DNA from: Euzebyales bacterium
Lineage (GTDB): Bacteria > Actinomycetota > Nitriliruptoria > Euzebyales > Egibacteraceae
NCBI GenBank assembly: GCA_013695145.1
Contig: JACDBB010000070.1
Span: 1 to 42,144, forward strand
Length of the DNA stretch: 42,144 nt
Direction: 5' to 3'
The notes under the pieces are model-generated. The model made no database searches. It was not told the DNA's origin and saw only the letters and a program-made list of their open reading frames with translations. This document shows, in pieces, positions 41,606-42,144 of this stretch (positions are counted from its first letter, which is position 1; every line of letters starts with the position of its first letter). Both the position numbers and the translations under genes were made by a program.

Positions 41606-41613
41606 GACCGGGG

Positions 41614-41619
41614 AACCTA
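41614..41619 (-). promoter_or_regulatory. -10 box for the S9 peptidase gene
   Basis: On the minus strand TAGGTT fits the TANNNT pattern and ends 8 bases before the ATG at 41605, so the transcript would be leaderless or nearly so. No -35 box is clear and no ribosome site is present. Confidence 0.4.
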
Positions 41620-41685
41620 GTGCATGCAGGAGGAGGCGGCGGGGAACGAGCCGAACGACCCGCCACCGTTGCGAGAGGCCCGCTC

Positions 41686-42102
41686 GTGCCCGACCCATAC
41701 GCCCGGCCAGACGGCGTCGACGACGCGACGGTCGCAGCCACCGGCACGCTCAGCGAGGCGCTGGAGTGGGTGGAACGCGCTCGCGGCCGGCTGTACGACT
41801 TCCACCAGATGATCGGTCACGCCGACGCGCTGCTCGCCGTGGCCGCCGACGCGCTGGCCGAGGCCGGGCACATCGACCACGCCGATCGCCTCCGACGCGA
41901 GCTGGTGGGACGCAACGTGCTGCGCGGCCGCTGGACGTTCCAGGTGGTCGAGGAGTTCGACGACACGTACTGGTCGCCGCTGCGGGACGCCGAGCGTCGC
42001 GTGCGCGACGATCTGCTCGCAGGGGTGCGTCACCTGTTCGAGGCGGAGCTCAAGGAGCGCACGCGCAGCGACGGTCAGCCCCACCACGAGCGCCGGCCCT
42101 GA
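41686..42102 (+). CDS. Conserved actinobacterial protein of unknown function
   Basis: The 138-residue protein contains GTLSEALEWVERARGRLYDFHQMIGHADALL, then HADRLRRELVGRNVLRGRWTFQVVEEFDDTYWSPLRDAERRVRDDLL, then HLFEAELKERTR. I recall this pattern from many actinobacteria as a widely conserved protein without assigned function. It is helical, with invariant-looking His, Arg and acid residues (FHQMIGHAD, GRNV..GRWTFQVVEEFDD) that could form a binding site. GTG at 41686 has GAGAGG 7 bases upstream; an in-frame GTG at 41620 would add 22 poorly conserved residues. It is divergent from the S9 peptidase gene. Confidence 0.75.
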   Translation: MPDPYARPDGVDDATVAATGTLSEALEWVERARGRLYDFHQMIGHADALLAVAADALAEAGHIDHADRLRRELVGRNVLRGRWTFQVVEEFDDTYWSPLRDAERRVRDDLLAGVRHLFEAELKERTRSDGQPHHERRP

Positions 42103-42144
42103 CGCCCCCCACCCCGGCGCGTGTCGAGTTCGGCCGCTGAGAGC

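Overview
The window is high-GC DNA with dense, often overlapping genes, many GTG starts, and several promoters whose -10 box lies 6 to 8 bases before the start codon (likely leaderless or near-leaderless mRNAs). Together with an F420/FMN-type PPOX protein, a stand-alone cobalamin-binding mutase subunit, a SigB/SigF-like promoter, an ABC importer without its own ATPase, and a conserved actinobacterial protein of unknown function at the right end, this points to a chromosomal segment of an actinobacterium. A deep-branching lineage such as Nitriliruptoria is my guess from gene style; no ribosomal marker in the window can prove it. I saw no rRNA, tRNA or CRISPR array by eye.

Layout. (1) 98-1331: an orphan AbiEii-like nucleotidyltransferase with an odd Cys/His tail, then about 400 bp of degraded sequence. 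(2) 1332-6786: sulfate assimilation, with cysC and an SLC13-type permease on + facing cysQ-cysD-cysN on -. (3) 6911-9420: a membrane protein and guaA, with three in-frame 42-bp tandem repeats directly before guaA. (4) 9453-17724: a FadR-type regulator and a tightly overlapping operon for import and breakdown of a sugar acid (binding protein, two permeases, two enolase-superfamily dehydratases, KDPG aldolase, KDG kinase). (5) 17859-24978: topoisomerase IB, a DinB-like protein, a Lys/Ala-rich Rho_N protein, a PPOX protein, PcrA/UvrD helicase carrying a 299-residue intein, and a lipase-like hydrolase. (6) 25034-28545: a 188-bp MITE-like element flanked by CTAG, a one-pass membrane protein, a B12-binding mutase subunit and sucCD. 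(7) 28586-29889: a small AbiEi/DUF559-like protein between two near-identical 37-bp direct repeats, then a hemolysin III protein. (8) 30067-32189: purN-purH. (9) 32186-39636: a xylose locus (xylB divergent from xylA-ROK regulator, then xylFGH). (10) 39665-42102: an S9 peptidase and a conserved actinobacterial protein.

How the genes work together. The sulfur genes take sulfate in, activate it to APS (CysDN) and PAPS (CysC), and clear PAP (CysQ). In the sugar-acid operon both dehydratases would yield 2-keto-3-deoxy-gluconate-type products, which the kinase and aldolase turn into pyruvate and glyceraldehyde 3-phosphate. The xylose genes form a complete import, isomerase and kinase route under a ROK regulator. 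The B12-binding subunit next to sucCD fits methylmalonyl-CoA to succinyl-CoA to succinate.

The most unusual items are the intein in a catalytic motif of PcrA, the CTAG-flanked MITE at a stop codon, the repeat-flanked AbiEi/DUF559 gene with nested inverted repeats before it, the guaA leader repeats, and several palindromic operator candidates.
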